The translations under genes and the position numbers were made by a program. Below, piece after piece: positions 47,464-50,011 of a DNA stretch of 50,011 bases. The first letter of the stretch is position 1. Each line of letters starts with the position of its first letter. Source of the DNA: Thermogymnomonas acidicola JCM 13583 (lineage in GTDB: Archaea > Thermoplasmatota > Thermoplasmata > Thermoplasmatales > Thermoplasmataceae); contig NZ_BBCP01000012.1 in the NCBI RefSeq assembly GCF_001316105.1, positions 1 through 50,011 of the forward strand, written 5' to 3'. Under the pieces are notes generated by a model. That model was not told the DNA's origin. It saw only the letters and a list, made by a program, of their open reading frames with translations, and made no database searches.

Positions 47464-49283
47464 ATGATGGTATCTGAAGAGAGAGTGAAGCATCCCGAAG
47501 TCAGATTCGCTGATGACTTCGAGATCAGTAAAAATGCGCCGTTCAAGACTGTCGATGAGTTCTTGGACAGCATGGGACACCTAATCACCCTGATATGCTC
47601 CTCATAAGGGTCACGATGAGCCTATGCCCCATCTGCGTCGACGACGAGAAGTTCGACCAGATGAGGATACCTGCAATCGTATATGAGCAGGCCGGTGAGG
47701 TCAGGCTCATAAAGGAGTGCGCGGAGCACGGCATAACGAAGGAGAAGTACTGGGAAGACTATGAGATGTACAAGGAGGCAAAGAAGTGGCAGGACGGCGG
47801 TGTGAGGATACTTAACCCGCACGTTGCCTATCTCGAATCGAAGATAGTGTGCCCGACGCACTGCGGGCTGTGCATAAAGCACAAGTCACACACCGGCCTT
47901 GGAAACGTAGTTGTGACCAACAGGTGCGACCTCTCCTGCTGGTACTGCTTCTTCTACGCAAAGGAGAACGAGCCCATATACGAGCCCACGCAGGACCAGA
48001 TAAGATGATGCTCCGCAGGATGAGGAACGAGAAGCCTGTGGGTGCCAATGCAGTCCAGATAACCGGTGGGGAGCCAACAATACGTGATGACATAATAGAC
48101 ATAATCAAGATAGCCAGGGAGGAGGGTTACGAGCACATACAGCTGAACACGAACAGCATAAGGGCTGCATTTGACCCCGACTTCCCGAAGAGGATAAGGG
48201 CAGCAGGATCAAACGTCATATACACAAGCTTTGATGGCCCGACACCCAGATCGAACCCGAAGAACTTCTGGGAGATACCTGCTGCACTGGAGAACTACAG
48301 GAAGGCGCCGCTCGGCGTTGTCCTCGTCCCGACGGTTATTGGTGGCATCAACGACATGTACCTGGGGGGGGACATAATACGCTTCGGCCTCTCCAACATA
48401 GACGTAGTGAGGGCGGTTAACTTCCAGCCGGTAAGCCTGGTCGGCAGGATGCCTGACAGGATGAGGGAGAAGCAGAGGGTGACCATACCTGGCTGCATAA
48501 AGAAGATCGAGCAGCAGACGGACGGGCTGATAGGCAGGGAGGACTTCTTCACCGTTCCGTCCACAACGAAGGTCTCGAACTTCGTGGAGCAGCTGAAGGG
48601 CCAGGAGACATACAAGCTCTCCATCCACTTCGCGTGCGGCATGGGCACCTACATCTTCAAGGACGGTGACAGGATCATACCGGTGACCAGGTTCATAGAC
48701 GTCAAGGGAATGTTCGAGTACATAGGTGAGCTAGCAGACGAGATAAAGCTCCAACTTCAAGACACTCAGCAAGGCCATGACAACGACTAAGCTGCTGATG
48801 AAGCTGAAGAAGTTCGTTGACTACGAGAAGGCGCCCAGGGACTTCAAGCTCAAGGACATGGTCTACAACGCGTTCACGGAGGGCGACTACCATGGCCTCA
48901 AGGCGTTCCACTACAAGACGATGTTCATAGGCTTCATGCACTTCATGGACCCGTACACATACGATGTGGACCGTGTGGAGAGGTGCGACATCCACTACGC
49001 CATGCCTGACGGCCGTGTGGTGCCTTTCTGCGCCTTCAACGTGATACCCGAGCTCTACAGGGATGCCACCCAGAGGAAGTACTCGATACCTGCGAAGGTG
49101 TACGAGGAGAGGACAGGGAGGAAGATAAAGCAGGACAAGTACTTCAGGGACTACACGCTGGAGGAGAAGAAGCAGATCATAGCCTTCTACGAGAGGAGCA
49201 TAGGCAGGAAGCTCAGGGACGACGAGATAGGCATGAACCTTGAGGACCCCGTTCCTGTGATATCCTCAACCAAGCCTGAGTGA
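47464..49283 (+). CDS. tes: tetraether lipid synthase, radical SAM (frameshifted)
   Basis: A radical SAM enzyme of the tetraether synthase group, which joins the phytanyl chain ends of two archaeols into membrane-spanning tetraether lipids. An N-terminal Cys-rich part (C-P-I-C-V-D-D, then C-P-T-H-C-G-L-C) precedes the radical SAM cluster motif C-D-L-S-C-W-Y-C-F-F near residue 155. G-G-E-P-T, N-T-N-S and S-F-D-G-P blocks follow. The C-terminal domain has R-C-D-I-H-Y-A-M-P-D-G-R and P-F-C-A-F-N. Frame breaks near 47585, near 48003 (after D-Q-I-R) and near 48755. The total, about 605 aa, exceeds the methanogen protein by some 100 residues, mostly N-terminal. Confidence 0.86.
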
Positions 49284-49447
49284 GTGGGCCACACTCCAAT
49301 TTCTTTCATTCCCATTCATTTCAGGCAGCAGGTAACTCCACCTTTAATTTCGTGTTTTCAGATGCGTTCTCACAGCTGCAGGAACCGGGACTTTACATGC
49401 TATCCTGTCGGTGTGAAGGGACATCCAGCAGAAACTCCGCCTGCAGG
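49284..49447. other. intergenic, nothing recognised
   Basis: Lies between the convergent lipid synthase and archease genes. T-rich patches (TTTCTTTCATTCCCATTCATTT) right after the lipid synthase stop may end transcription. Confidence 0.35.
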
Positions 49448-49873
49448 CTACACGTCAAAAACCAGGAAGGCGTATCCCTTCTCTGGCGATATCTCGATCA
49501 TATGGTACGTGGGGGGGGCCTTAAGTGCATACCTGACCTCTGCCCCCCCCTCGGGCAGCGGGGATCCAGAAAGCTCAAGGGATGCGCTCCAGCCCTCCTT
49601 GAGGTAGAGCACGTCGCAACCGAAGTAGAGGACCGAAGTGGTCTCGAAGAGGTATATCACCCTTGATAGGGCCTCAACGAACACGTCCTCAACGCTGTGT
49701 CCCTCCACGTCCACTATGGTGCTGGATACGGGATAAAGGTTTGCCGTGTCGTAGAAGAGGTCGGCTGCCGCATACACTGAGTTGGCAAGCAGCTCCTCGT
49801 ACGTGTTCCCGAAGACCCTCACGGCCACGTCAGCGGTGTGATCGACTATCTCGTACCTCAACAGGATTTGCAT
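49448..49873 (-). CDS. archease
   Basis: A 141-aa protein of the archease family, the activator of the RNA ligase RtcB in tRNA splicing and RNA repair. The metal-binding signature Y-E-I-V-D-H-T-A-D-V-A-V-R-V-F-G is at residues 7-22, with the Asp/His residues needed for activity. F-V-E-A-L-S-R-V-I-Y-L-F-E near 65 is typical, and the final D-V supplies the C-terminal acidic ligand. The frame is intact; tracts at C8 and G8 near 49548 and 49511 add Gly and Pro near residues 108 and 121. No rtcB is in the window. A TATA box close upstream implies a leaderless message. Confidence 0.9.
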   Translation of the reverse strand: MQILLRYEIVDHTADVAVRVFGNTYEELLANSVYAAADLFYDTANLYPVSSTIVDVEGHSVEDVFVEALSRVIYLFETTSVLYFGCDVLYLKEGWSASLELSGSPLPEGGAEVRYALKAPPTYHMIEISPEKGYAFLVFDV

Positions 49874-49885
49874 ACGGCTAAATTA

Positions 49886-49897
49886 TAAAAATTTATT
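49886..49897 (-). promoter_or_regulatory. TATA box for archease
   Basis: ATAAATTTTTAT on the minus strand, 13-24 bases before ATG 49873; a leaderless or very short leader is expected. Confidence 0.45.
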
Positions 49898-50011
49898 GTG
49901 TTACCATCAGAGCAAAAGGCCGGCCGGCGCGTTTCCAGTCCACGCCGGGTCCAACGGTGTGCCTGCAGGCCCCCATCCTTGATCAGGCCCATCCTGCCAT
50001 CCCCGTCCAGG

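Overview
The window looks like part of a chromosome from a thermoacidophilic archaeon of the Thermoplasmata (Thermoplasmatales-like). Support comes from archaeal ribosomal proteins (eL40, eS17, uS10), EF-1A and EF-2, RNA polymerase subunit L, Trm-G10, archease, an ATP-dependent DNA ligase, a tetraether lipid synthase, TATA boxes often placed 20-35 nt before the start codon (leaderless or short-leader genes), and heavy use of AGG (Arg) and ATA (Ile) codons. The EF-1A sequence reads closest to what I remember of Thermoplasma; I could not run a search.

Layout. 1-6.3 kb: LysE-type exporter, zinc ribbon protein, 2-oxoacid:ferredoxin oxidoreductase (korAB), a small unknown gene with a P-loop kinase-like gene, purQ and eL40. 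6.3-9.3 kb: site-2 protease and FBP aldolase/phosphatase. 9.4-15.4 kb: a terminal-oxidase cluster (CuA subunit II, a 59-aa membrane protein, subunit I, a blue-copper protein, heme O synthase, polytopic membrane proteins). 15.4-21 kb: thioesterase, a PLP-fold protein without its lysine, RqcH, PGI/PMI, a 30-aa membrane protein, LigB-type protein. 21-25.5 kb: EF-1A, uS10, EF-2. 25.5-29 kb: threonine-synthase-like protein and a sulfur-type operon tusA / SQR-like / DUF1641 / OsmC. 29.5-35.3 kb: rpoL, Trm-G10, grpE-dnaK-dnaJ, universal stress protein, eS17. 35.3-41.4 kb: membrane protein, diiron heme-oxygenase-fold protein, histidine phosphatase, uracil-DNA glycosylase, DNA ligase, SSB. 41.5-50 kb: metal/cobalamin-binding protein, DsrE, adenosine-specific kinase family, tRNA-Arg, amidohydrolase, merP-merA, tRNA-Gly, tetraether synthase, archease.

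The genes form a coherent acidophile lifestyle: an aerobic oxidase chain with a blue copper carrier, monolayer-forming lipids, mercury reduction, sulfane-sulfur handling and gluconeogenesis.

The most striking property is not a gene. Runs of G (plus-strand genes) or C (minus-strand genes) of six to eight bases occur about 200 times by hand count, mostly exactly seven. At positions where family sequences are invariant, the tract is three bases too long and adds one Gly or Pro, or two/one bases too long and breaks the frame. I read this as systematic over-length G/C homopolymers in the assembly; many genes are therefore given here as full spans across frameshifts. Three gene-free stretches (22.74-23.25, 29.04-29.47 and 46.99-47.25 kb) contain strong stem-loops and are candidates for unidentified structured RNAs. 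No CRISPR array, insertion sequence or replication origin was seen.
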